A stretch of 64,000 nt of DNA, from assembly GCF_030272615.1 (NCBI RefSeq), contig NC_081406.1, positions 184,859,770 to 184,923,769 on the forward strand, given 5' to 3'. Made by a program: the position numbers and the translations under genes. The notes below the pieces were generated by a model. It was not told the DNA's origin. It searched no databases and saw only the letters and a list, made by a program, of their open reading frames with translations. This stretch comes from Cryptomeria japonica. Lineage: Eukaryota > Streptophyta > Pinopsida > Cupressales > Cupressaceae. Below, piece after piece: positions 34,009 to 45,565 of this stretch. Within the stretch, counting starts at the first letter, position 1. Each line of letters opens with the position of its first letter.

Positions 34009-36743
34009 ATGTATAGGTAGCCTTTGAAGTGAATGAGAAATATTGATGTGAGATTTTAGATGAAGGAAGGTGATGAGTGGACTTAGAAAATTTTGATGTT
34101 AATGTTGATTTGGATAGGATCCTTTGACTAGGATAAGATGGGCACCTTAGAAGACGTGGGATTGATGTGGACCACAAGCAAGGTGACAACAAGACTATGT
34201 ACAATTTAGACCTTAATATTAGGATCAATTGATTAGGCCCTTCTTTTACGTGGGATAGAATTATGTTCCAAAGAAAAATAGGGAAAAAGGATTAGGGTTT
34301 TGATCAACCCAAATGATTAAGCAAGGGTACTTGGGGTATATTCTTCCCCAAACACAAAAGCCAAATGATGATTGATTTAAGATAAGCTCTAAATTAAAAT
34401 TTCACAAAGATGTGAACCTTTGGATAAGGTTAATTTGATTGATTGATTGATTGGAATTAGAATGATTGATTGATTAAAGATATAGATTGATTGGATTTGA
34501 TTGTGCTAAGTCCTTATAAGATTATTGAATGGAGAGTGTGGAAGGAAATGAATTTTATTATGAAAAATAAGAGTGGTGAAAGGGAAAGGTCTCCCTAGGA
34601 TAACTCAATAGGAGATTGGTTGGAAAGGCACATAAGACAAGTTATTACGACTACCCCTATTAAAGGATTGTGAAAGGCCCAACATTTGATGGAAAGTACA
34701 TTCCCTTAGAGACTCCTCATCAAACTGGTTGTTGCAACCATGAAGGTAATCATGGAAGCAATGCAAGAAGGTCCTATGTTTCAACAAGTGTTTTAAATTT
34801 ATATATAGGAACTTGTTACGCTTGAGGGTTTGCTTCAAACTAGGCTTCTTGTTTTTTACTTGACAGTGGATTGACCTTTTAGGATGTTTGGTTGATGTGG
34901 GCATGAAGGGAATTAGTGGATTTGAAAATGATTTGGTCTTGTTAAAATTTGGATTGGAAAAATGTTTAGGAAAATGTTTGGAGATAGGTGATTCCCAACT
35001 ACTCTTGGCAAGAATACATCAAGAAAATCATAAACATTGGCCAAGTGTAATGCTTCAACAATTGTGCGTGAAAGTGATGGGGGACTAGATTATCCCAAAC
35101 AAATTTTAGAGGTTTTGCATAAATTATAACACACTTTTAAGAAACACAACCTAAGGCTGGAAATTGGAAACCACTTGATAGGCCACTTGCACAAGCGATA
35201 CCTCATTCAAGAAGAAAGATAGAGACTTTGGTAGAACTGGCTCCCCCTTATAGTGCACTCACTTCTTGGGCATGATCTGAGGATCTATGATATAGGGAAT
35301 TCCTATCTCATCCTTAGAAGATACATGAGAGGTAACTTCAAGGTACAATACACATCCGCTTCACTATCAAATGTAGGATTTTGGTTACTAAAATTGGTTC
35401 TTAGTGTAATTTCTGAGGGATCACCAATCCAATGATGGATTCTCAAAGCAAGCCACTTAAGGCTCTAACTACGCTTATCTATATAGGAGGGCCCCCACAT
35501 ACGTCGAATTCACTCAGGACCTCAGTCGCTTGACCAACTTATTTATATACCACCGAGGAAAAACCCACTTGAGATTGCGTCAGGATAGTTGATATCCATG
35601 ATGTGTCCCAATTTGAAGTACTCTTGTGGGGTGATGAAATCCCCAATCAAGAATACCCCTCTCTACAAAATAGAAAAGTGGGTGTTGTTGATTTCTCTTT
35701 CTCTTACACCCAAGATCCGTGAAGGTGAGGAGAGAGGATACTCAAGCACAATTGTGGGTCCACCCAAATATGTGTGCAAGCACAAAAGACATGAAAGAAA
35801 TTTGTAAATTTCAATCCCACATGTAGGGTTTTCTATGCTAAGATGCAAAAAAAAAAACTAAGCTAGTGATAAAAAATTGCCTTCGACAAGTGGTGTTGCA
35901 AGAGAAACTGTTAGTAGTCTCAAATTTTGATCTTGGATAGATGACAAAACCTACAAAAACTGAAAGTGTGATCAATAACAAAAATCTCTAGAATGTTACA
36001 ACACAGATGCTAACCCATAGGCGTAGATGCTGAAACACTTGCGCAGATGTTGACACATCTGTGCAGATGCTGAAAAAGTTTGCACTACAAAATAGAAAGC
36101 GGTAAAAAGAGAATTTTAAAATTTCAAAATTTGAATTTGAAACAAGGTAAGACATAGACATTGAGCCTACATGGAGATGTCAAGTGTTTGCACAAATGTT
36201 AAAATGAGAAAATTAAATGTCGAAATAGTTAGTTGAAATTTTAAAATTAAAAATCTGAAATGTAGATTCTAAGCAAGTTTTTCTTCCTCGATGCAGAAGT
36301 TGAATCAGTGCACAGGTGCCAACCATATTCAAAGGTGTTGAGGTGCCAAAAACTCAAAAATCTAACTAATTTTCTAAAAAAAGATTGCTTAATCTGTTAA
36401 AAAATAAACAACTATCCTAGATTATTTTTGTTCTTTTTAAACCATTTGTGTCATTTTTGTTATTTTTAAACTTTAAAGAAAGGAAAAAAATGCAAAATTT
36501 GAGCTCTAAAACCAAGTGTCAAAAGACACTACTGTAAGCATTGAAGTAGGACATAAATTTTGAAAGACTTTCTTTCAACAAAATGGCAGTTAGAAGGATT
36601 TGAATTTCCGCACAGACGTCGATCCATGATGGAGACATTAAAAAAACCAAGTGCATACATTGATTTGCAGGTGCAAATGTTGAAGCTGCACCTGCAACCT
36701 AAAAAATCACAACAACTCAAATTTTTGATTAGAAACTAGGGAT
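34009..36743 (-). other. Leader of the old Ty3/Tat element
   Basis: 2.7 kb between gag start and the primer-site-like sequence; no protein recognised. It contains a GATT-rich microsatellite (34437-34495) and, at about 36000-36090 and 36610-36680, degenerate GC(A/G)TCTGTG / CATCTGCGC words on the minus strand, equivalent to the leader repeats of the younger element. Confidence 0.6.
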
Positions 36744-36768
36744 GTGGGTCCCACCGAGTGTGCCAAAA
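36744..36768 (-). other. Candidate primer binding site of the old Tat element
   Basis: On the minus strand, TTTTGGCACACTCGGTGGGA followed by CCCAC, adjacent to a TG terminus at 36769. A TTGGC-C-CTCGGTGGGACC-like block next to the LTR is familiar from plant Tat-clade elements. The tRNA was not identified. Confidence 0.5.
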
Positions 36769-37992
36769 TGAAGAGGGTTAAAAGTAACAAGGATATAGAA
36801 TGGTTAAAAATTAAAAAAAATCATTCAAAACACAAAATAAACCATGATACCTTATTACCTTTACCTTCTCCTTCGGATTGAGAAATGCTTGAAGTGAAAT
36901 GCACCCTTGTCTCCACTTGATTTTGATGTGCTCCTTGATTGAATGTAGGTCACTCTCCAATGCACAACAATTTGGATAAAAGGGTTGATGGATGTTTGCA
37001 AATGGATGAAGGATATGGATGATTATGGATTAGGATGCTATTTGACTATAATGGTGATGCACAAAGATGGATTTCTAAAACTAGAATGACAACATGAGAT
37101 TGCATAAAAATGAGATGTGTAATGAAGGGGAGGAGACCCCAATTTATAGATTTGAAGGGGGATGAGTGGATTGTTGAGATGGAAGGAAGGTGGGGATATG
37201 GATTAAATGGACATGGTGTGGAGACCAAGAGATTTTCCATAAAGACATTTCTTTTCTCCACATTGGGAAGACAAAAAGGAATTAAAAATTCCTTGGGGGA
37301 GGACAAGGGAATTTAAAATTCCCAAATAATGAGATGCATGGGGAAAGAAAATGGGAAAAGGAATTAAAAATTCATTGGCAAGATGAGATTGCATGGGAGA
37401 ATGAGAAATTTTCAAATCCTTGAATTGACCAAAGTTGGTACATTTAAGGTTGGGGGTTGAGAGGGGACAAGCCATTTATGGCAATTGGTTGACTTGGTGG
37501 CTAATCATGAGTATTAGGCACTAGAAAATTATTAGAGAGGGTGACTAGGAGAATTAATAGGGGATTAGAAGACAAGTGGGAAATTTAGGAGGATTGATAA
37601 GAGGAGAGAGAATGAGTGGAGGAATTAAAAATTAGGAAATAATGTTAAGTGGGAATCTAGAAGAATTAATTAGGGTAAGTGAGGATTAGAGGAAAGTGAT
37701 TTGTAGGAATCACATGGTTTAGCTCATTAATTTGTATTATTTAACTAAAGAGAATTTAGAAGAATAAATCATTTTGAATGACTTTTAGAAGAATAGGAAA
37801 TAATCAATTTATTTAATAAATTAATTATTGGACTATAGTGAAAGGGTTAATTAAATTAAATTTAATTAATTCTGAGAATAAAGGATAATATAATTAAATC
37901 AATTAATTATGTAGTAAGGTTAAATTTATTAAAATAATGAATTCAAGCTTATACAATTTAATTTACATTTCTTATTCCCCAAAATTAACCCA
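36769..37992 (-). repeat. Probable 5' LTR of the old Tat element
   Basis: Plus-strand start TGAAGAGGG at the primer-site junction. Minus-strand TATA box CTATAAATTGGGG (37141-37149, reading leftward) precedes about 370 bp of R/U5. The right end is guessed at ...ATTAACCCA (37992); only the left end is supported. There is no second LTR to compare because the 3' end of the element is missing. Confidence 0.45.
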
Positions 37993-40900
37993 TTATGCTA
38001 AGTATGCAATTATCAACATGATGAAGATACATAAGGAACTCTTTTAATTCATTTATCTATTAAATATTAAATTAACATTAAGATTCAATTTCATAGTTAA
38101 AATTGATGATAAATTTCAAATAAGAAAATATGCAGAAATAATCTTTACTGATCAATCATAAGCGACAAATAGCTTATTATGGGCATTACCATTATGGTAC
38201 TTAGGATGTAAACTCATAAGCACAAGAAAATTTTCCTCAATGAGGTATGATGGGTAAGGCTAGGTGACAAATTTCCTAGTGTGGTATCTCTTGTTAACCA
38301 CTATCATGGAAGGGTACACATAGACCTATGGAACTAGGTGGAGTTAATATTTGTTATCTCCATCACTCAACAAATGTCACAAGTAATTTTGCATATACAT
38401 CATAGCCAAAGTGCATATAAATATTCCACAATTGTGGTTAACATCATTAATATAGTCAATACACCATAACATTATGATATCATAATGAGTATAATAAATC
38501 ACTGAAGCTAACATGTATAATTAATGAAATAAAATATCATAAATATGACTTTGCTACCTTTTATTTAACTCAAGTTAAAATTGTATTTGAACACTAGCAT
38601 TAATAGATCTCAAAATGTGTTAATTTAAAATCATGATATTTATCTTCTCAATAGGCATTATAATGTCAAAATCGTTACACATTTACCCTATACCAATTTT
38701 ATAGATTTAACATCAAAATTAGGTATAATAGAACATCTTATTAATCTCATGAATATCATCATTTTGGAATAAATTAAGTCCCTACATGCATGATGCACAA
38801 GAATAGACAATGTTCTAACAAATCATAAGCCATAAAACACCCAAAACACAGTGAAGAAGATCACAAGTAAAGCTCTCCCAAGAAACGCACACATGCACAA
38901 CTCAACATCTCCAAAAACAAGGTCACAGCATAACAAGATATCCACATATCCAAACTACAAATGAGAGAGGCATTATATTGTTTCTAAGAGTAAAAACATT
39001 TAATGTTCTTCCATTATTTTTCTAGGTATGGGAATTTCATTTATTTTTCATGTATATGTGCTCGACAAGACTTTTGAAATCTTTGAAAAAAATTGCCTTC
39101 CTCTATTCAAAGCCACTACTTGCACTTTCTGGCACCTCATATTATTTTAGATAAAATTAATTTAACTAACTATATTTAAAATGAAATTAAAGCAGACATT
39201 AAATAAGTCTCACCATGCTTGGGCATGGAGATTTTCTTCCCTTTGTTATTAAAACAATATTTAAAATTTTGAAGTTACAACATTGATTTCAATGACCATA
39301 TGATTTTTTTAAAAAAAGAAACCTAATGTGTAAAGGAATATAAAGATAGCAATAATTAATGTCGAGATGCTCTTGCATCAAACACCTTAGGTAAGAAGAA
39401 ACATTTTGATGATTTGGACTCAAAAACATTTAATTCTATGGTTTTTCTTCATCCACTTGACTTCCTCATCAATTTGATTTTTCTTCTTCATCCCACACTA
39501 AACTTCTCCACCAACACCTCCATTCATCTTTCTCCCTTTTTGCCTCTTCATGGGATTCATCCCACCATAACTCAACCACCTCCATTTGAATGCCTCTATT
39601 TTATTTCTTAGAAATTTTGCATCCAACTTAAAACGTTTATCATAGTTCAATGGAAAAGATTAACTATTACCTTTGAATTGAGTTTTTCTTCCATTATTCC
39701 ATATTCATCTTTCACTTTCAAACCTACACTCAAATAAGTATTATGAACTATAATAAAATCATTTAAATCTTGATTTACCTTTTGTTCACTATCATCAACT
39801 TTCACCAATCAATTTGGTCCTTTTGATTTCATGTCTTGATCTTTTGATCTTTTGTAGAATCTACAATGATTTCCCTCTCTTTCACATTTTCTACAAATGG
39901 TGTATCAATAGAAAAGTCTACCAAAACCTCCTTCATCATTTTCTTAGACTCTTCTGAAATGCTCATCTCATTTATCAATAGGAGATCATCAAATATCTCT
40001 TCTATCATAGGTCTATCAATGTCAAGCATCTCAAATAATGAAACTTTCTCTCTTTCCAAGTATTGACTTTTCCTTTAGCCACTGACATCTTTTATAAGAA
40101 TCTGTTGATGCATTTTTTTTTACAGAGAGCTTTATAAATGATCTCTCTCTTTGGTTTTATCTTAATTAAAGATCTCCTCTTGGAGGTAGATATCTTTGGA
40201 CAGATATCTCTTCCTCCCTCTTTGTTAATCACACATCCCTTAAAAGGAACCCTTTACACTTATTGCAAGATATCTCTTTTACAACTATCTTTTCCTTGTT
40301 TCAAAGAGCTATGCCCTCTTTTTATCTTGGAATGTATGTACATTATTTCTTAAAGGATATCTCGTTGATAATGAAGGTGTTTATCCTTGTTGAATTTTCT
40401 TTCTACCTTAACACATCAACATAAGACTATGTTGACATATTAAGTGAGGGGAATATATGAATCCTCCTTGTTGCTCATTTTGTAGTTCATTTTTGTAGGG
40501 GCTTTGTTTGGTTATATTCTTATTCAATGTTGTAAGATTTTCTTATAAACAACAATCTTTTTTTGGTTATTCATTTTCAATTTGCAGATCCTTGTGATAG
40601 GTTTTATTTGGTTATACTTGTTGTGGGGTCCCAGTAACGCCCTTTTTGTAGTTGTTTTCCTTATAAAATCCATGTGAGATAATATTTACAAGTTTAAATT
40701 TTTGAGATATTAATAATTTATTTTATATTTTTCAAAAGAAAAATAAAGAGTTATCTCTAAAATATTCTCATTATAAATATACATTAATTTAATTACAACA
40801 TTATTTATTATAACATTTATTAATTCATCATAATAAATTGAAACATTTCTATAATACTCTCATTATTTATATATAATCTATATTATTATTATTATAGATT

Positions 40901-42688
40901 AGTAGAATTTTTAAATATTACATTTTATAATACTAGGAAGAAAATGATCATTGAATATTAATATTTTAAACTCTTATAATTTAGTGTCTATCATAGACTT
41001 ATAATTTGGTGTTCAAAGTATTAACATTCTACAATATAATATAATTATTTTTTTATATTTTAATTTTTTTTTTATAAAATATGTATTAAATATTTCATTA
41101 TTATTAAATATATTCAATAAATGTAGAAGAGGAAAGAGATGAATGAAAAATATTAATATTAAAATTAAAATAATAAAAAGTTGAAAACAATATCAATTTA
41201 AATACCCAATTTTTCATTATATAATATAGTTCTAAAGATTAATATGTGAATCTATATTAGTTAATATTCACTATCTTTTATTTAGAAGATAAAAATATAA
41301 GTAAATTTAATGTAGTCAATTTAAGAATTCAAACAAATCTTAATATCCTTAAAATTAGATTATGTGTTATTTATAAAAACTAAGCTAATTAGTATATGAC
41401 AGTTTCTAAGTAAACTAATATAATCAATTAAAGAAATTAATCAAACCTTAATATCATTAAAATTAGATTGTCTTATTTATTAAAACTAAACTAATTAGTA
41501 TGAGGGTTTCAATTTCATATTTATACTAAGTTTAATTTTACAAGTCTTTACATTAAATTAAATTATTTATTTTTAAGGTTTTTTTTTTATGGATTAATGG
41601 CATACTGGCTTACCATTTGTTAGTTATTGATTTGCAACAACTTTGTTATAAATATTAGACTAATTGTAAACCTTTTATTATTAGAAAAAAAATATTACAT
41701 TTCTAATTTTATGTTAAATTATTTTAGCATAAGCTTCCAAGCTCTTCATGGAATGAAGTTAGGATGTATTTATGTAATGATTAACTTTATTACTCCAACC
41801 TAATTTTAGTTTGATTATAATATTTATTTCCCCCTTGTACAACTTGAGATTTGAATAGAATGTATTTAATAAATGTTAATATATCACTACATTCCATCAT
41901 GACATAGCTAGTCTCTAGGAATCTCAATATTTAGGATGATTCATTCTTTCTACACTTTCATATATAGAATATCCTTAATAACTGGGAAGCCAAATGAGTA
42001 AATTATACCTATCTAATTACTCCAACCTAAATTCTAGTTTGATTCTCATATTTGTTTTTTCTTTTCTACAACTTCCTTAAGAAATGGGAAGCCAAATCTA
42101 TAAATTATACTTGTTTAATCTATTTATTGGATACTAATAGCCGTTAAACCTATCTTTGTGTATCCTAAGTTCTTAAATAGTACATTCAATTTTGACCATT
42201 TCTTTTTGTTGTCTTTATAGGCCACTTTACTTAAGTTTTTATAACTATTGTTATTTCAATACTTATGTACAAATGCTCAATTATTATGTACTATCCATAT
42301 CAATAAAATCACAAAATTAACCTAATTACTAACTTTTTTCTGATATACCAACAAACAGCTATAAATCCATTAACTGATTTATTTTATAAGATTTTAATTA
42401 CTGAAATTTAATAAACCATAATTGAAACATGAACACATTCCATCATCCCATAACCATTTGAGAAGGTGAATCTTAACATTTCATTCTAAAAAAGATACTC
42501 TTGAGAAAAATTTCAATATATAAAAATCTCTGCAAGTGCTACATGATCACAAAACGTAACTCATTCTGTAGCATCGCAGCAATATAGAACATGCGCTACT
42601 ACATTTTCATATTCCAAATATCTTCATCCGGCATTCTGTTTATTAAACCCTAGACTACACAAAAGCAAAACCAGGAACGCCTGCGCCC
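37993..42688. other. AT-rich spacer, no confident gene
   Basis: 4.7 kb with long runs of A/T. No transposon protein, RNA gene or splice-supported exon was recognised. A short coding-like remnant is listed separately (39829-40077). Confidence 0.6.
39829..40077 (-). other. Short open frame, unrecognised, charged
   Basis: About 80 codons from QYLEREKVSLFEMLDIDRP to a stop at 39829; acidic and lysine-rich (ISEESKKMMKEVLVDFS). Leftward (to about 39650) another frame reads QDLNDFIIVHNTYLSVG, so an older, longer coding sequence may have decayed here. No family recognised; it may be a retroelement remnant or chance. Confidence 0.25.
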
Positions 42689-43661
42689 TCACAAATCAGG
42701 ATGCAAAGGAAACAATTCCAATGTCCTTATATCAGACGGATCTACTGAGGAATTCCTGCGAGGTCCGCTATCAACTTCCTCTTCTTCTTCCTCTTCCTCT
42801 TCCTCCATCTGCATATTAATATATATATTGTTCAGAAAGATGCCGTAACCCTATTTATACCACATATAATTCGAAAGACAAGGCATAATGTATAAAGGCG
42901 GTTTCATACCTGGACATAGCTCTTCTTGTCAGAGGACTTCTTCGAACGGAATAAAGAAGTCCAGTTGCGCGGCTTAAGTACTGCAGGCCACTTTGGGGCT
43001 GAAATATACAACTTTTAGGTTAGTTAACCCTAAAAACAATGTAAACCATAAGTCTGTAAGAGTTTATTCTTATGTTTTACTGTTTCTAGATTAGATTGTT
43101 TGAATGAAAAAATCATAAAGAAGAAAAGAAATCTAATGATAAATTATAGAATGTGATATGAAAGATTACCCAGAAACGGCAAAACATCTGAACAATAAAT
43201 TGTAAAAATCTAATGTCATTAGGAATCTATCCCCCTACTCACATGATGTTTCTGGTCTTTCTCTCTTCCGTTTATCTCTGGCAGCGGCATTCTGAAACCA
43301 GAAGAAGACGTTTTTGCCTTCAACTGGTCCGTGGAGCTGCAGCTCTGCAGTAATGCGGTTTACTTGCTCCACAGAAGGCTTTCTAGTTCCATTCGCGAAA
43401 AAGGACTCCAGTATTCTTTTTTGGCATGCTGTTGGCCTCCATCTACTGGAAACACTCATCATGCTTGTGCTCTCAATAACACTGGTAGATCTGGTGAGCC
43501 TGGAATCTGAAGAAAATAAAATAATAGGTTATTCTATGGCAATAAACAACATCGCACCGAATTGAAAAAACTAGACTATTAAATTAAATGTGAACAACCC
43601 AACTCGTTCTATAAAATCAGATCGACCCAGTTGGTTTACCTGCAGCAGATCCGCGATCCAT
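42689..43661 (-). CDS. WUSCHEL-related homeobox (WOX) transcription factor, four exons, 164 aa
   Basis: WOX proteins are nuclear DNA-binding regulators of stem-cell and organ-initiation programmes. Predicted exons (minus): 43661-43640, 43506-43243, 42998-42910, 42808-42689; all introns are GT-AG (133, 244 and 101 bp), phases 1, 1 and 0, giving 495 nt with no stop. Homeodomain is residues about 28-92: SRWRPTACQKRILESFF, KPSVEQVNRITAELQLHG, then VEGKNVFFWFQN and AAARDKRKRER. The EGKNVFxWFQN segment and long loop are WOX hallmarks. Helix 3 has Ala-Ala (residues 81-82) where WOX proteins carry HK or RR. A basic stretch (RSKKSSDKK), ten consecutive Glu (127-136) and a C-terminal WUS box TLELFP (154-159) follow. 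The short length and WUS box suggest the WUS clade; which member is undetermined. Unspliced reading past exon 2 gives only a 75-codon ORF. Confidence 0.88.
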
Positions 43662-43814
43662 TATGTTTCGCAGGCCCTAAACTTTGAAATATCTTCAGAA
43701 ACTGAAGTTACTTCAACCTAGAGAGCTTACCCAGCAGAATATATCAGGTAACTCAAAGCCGATGGTAGGTAGTCAAAGGATAAGGGTGGTATAAATAAGC
43801 AGATTACGAGAGAC

Positions 43815-44410
43815 AACCTAATGCAGGGGTGCCAAAGTTGATTGGATACTGGAAAAGGAGGAGGAGAATCAATGGATTTTGGGAAAGAGGAAAATAAGGT
43901 CGGTGGAAGGGAAGTGATTTCCACCGTTTAGTATGAAGGTACTGGGGACAAATTAATACAAGAGTCTCAAGTTGATTGGGTAAAGAAAAAGGAGGAATAG
44001 AATCAATGGATTTTGGGAAGAGGAAAATGAGTTCGGCATTTTCCACTGTGTAACCGTGTAATATGAGGGAGTCGGAGACAAACTAATAAATGAATCTCAA
44101 AGTTGATTGAGTAAAGGAAAAGAAAGAGTAGAGTCAATGGATTTTGGGAAAAAGGAAAATAAGTTGGTCGAAGTGAAAATTTCTCCACTGTTTAATCAAA
44201 TAATATTAAATGAGTTATGAGGTATGTCAATAGATTTTGGGAAAGAGGAAAATGAGTACTGTGAAAAGATAGAGTTCTCCACGGTGATAGAATTCTCCAC
44301 CGTTTAACTATATAATATTAAATGAGTTACGAGGATGTAAGTCAATGGATTTTGGGAAAGAGGAAAATGAGTCCTGTGGAAGGAAAGAGTTGTCCAATGT
44401 GTAATCCAAA
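43815..44410. repeat. Degenerate tandem array upstream of the WOX gene
   Basis: Five units, each containing CAATGGATTTTGGGAAAGAG then GAAAATGAG and TTCTCCACCGTTTAA, with core starts at about 43871, 44005, 44136, 44229 and 44344 (period 90-135 bp). It begins about 150 bp upstream of the WOX ATG, so it overlaps the likely promoter or proximal upstream region. Confidence 0.85.
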
Positions 44411-45554
44411 TAAATAAATTAGGATGGTTTAATGGACTAGATACCTTTTAGTTTGTGGCTCTTAGTTGAAAAAGTTTGAATCTAAGATTGGTGTTTGCAT
44501 ATTATAATTTAGATGCTTCTAGATTTTATATAAAACCCTAAATTATTTTTTGAAAATTCTATTAAATTTGATGAATAAATTTTAGGTTATGTCAATTTTA
44601 ATATATAGATTAAGTACATTTTAATCACTTAAAATAAGATGATTTCTTTGCAATATTTTCTTATTAGATTTATTGTAAAATTATTTTTGAGTGTCTCATT
44701 GGCAAAGCTTGTGATGTTATAGAACCATTTTGAAAAGGATGTAAATAATTTTTTAGAGTTTTTAGAGTAGTGGAAGTTGTTAATTAGAGTAAAAAGGTGT
44801 AGTGTCATTTTCAATGTTCAAATTAAATATAGTTTTATTAATAAACCTATAAATTTGTAAATAAAATTTTAATGCAATTTGTTAATAAGGATTTGATAAA
44901 TTTTAAGTTCTTATTTATCAAAATCAATTATTTTTAATAAAACTTATAAATAAGTTATTATAATAGAATTGTAAGCTCATCCAAATCCAAATTGACGTTG
45001 ATTATAATATTAAAAATTGATAAAAACAAAACTAAAATTCTTGTAATATGAAAAGCATGTGTCAAAAATGATCTTATTAACACCTTAAAATTCAATAATA
45101 ATATTTAAAATCCATAAAAATATTTTTTAAATAGTTATAATAATTAAAGATTTAAGTTAGATGTACTATAATTTTTTGCTACTAATAATATATTTTATAT
45201 TATTTTATCTTATTAAATAAATAATAAAAAAAACTACTCATTTGCAAAAAAAAAACATGGCATAGAAAGATAATAATCATTCAAATAAATAGATTATGTA
45301 AGAGATCAACAATCTTTTTCATGTGAACATTTTTTATATATACCAAAATGATGATTATAACTCTCAATAATATATATCATTAGAATATTTTTTGTCAAAT
45401 AAGAAAAACAAAGTCACAAGGCATGTTATGTGCTGAACAAAGTTCCTTCTTTAAAAATTATAATCATAATAAACCATAAAATAAGACTCTCCATTATCCA
45501 TAAAAAATAAAAAATAATTCTAAGAAATAAATTATGCCACATAATGATTGTAAC
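44411..45554. other. AT-rich spacer
   Basis: No gene recognised. Its right part (about 45400-45480, AAGAAAAACAAAGTCACAA ... AAATTATAATCATAATAAACC) resembles 52470-52550 on the other side of the LINE block, so the LINE copies appear to have inserted into a locally repeated AT-rich sequence. Confidence 0.5.
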
Positions 45555-45565
45555 ATACATAATTA

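Noticed and set aside
38170-38195. 18-bp match ATGGGCATTACCATTAT between 8047 and 38177
   Set aside because: At 8047 it is part of the RT coding sequence; at 38177 no RT similarity surrounds it and flanks differ, so it is taken as coincidence.
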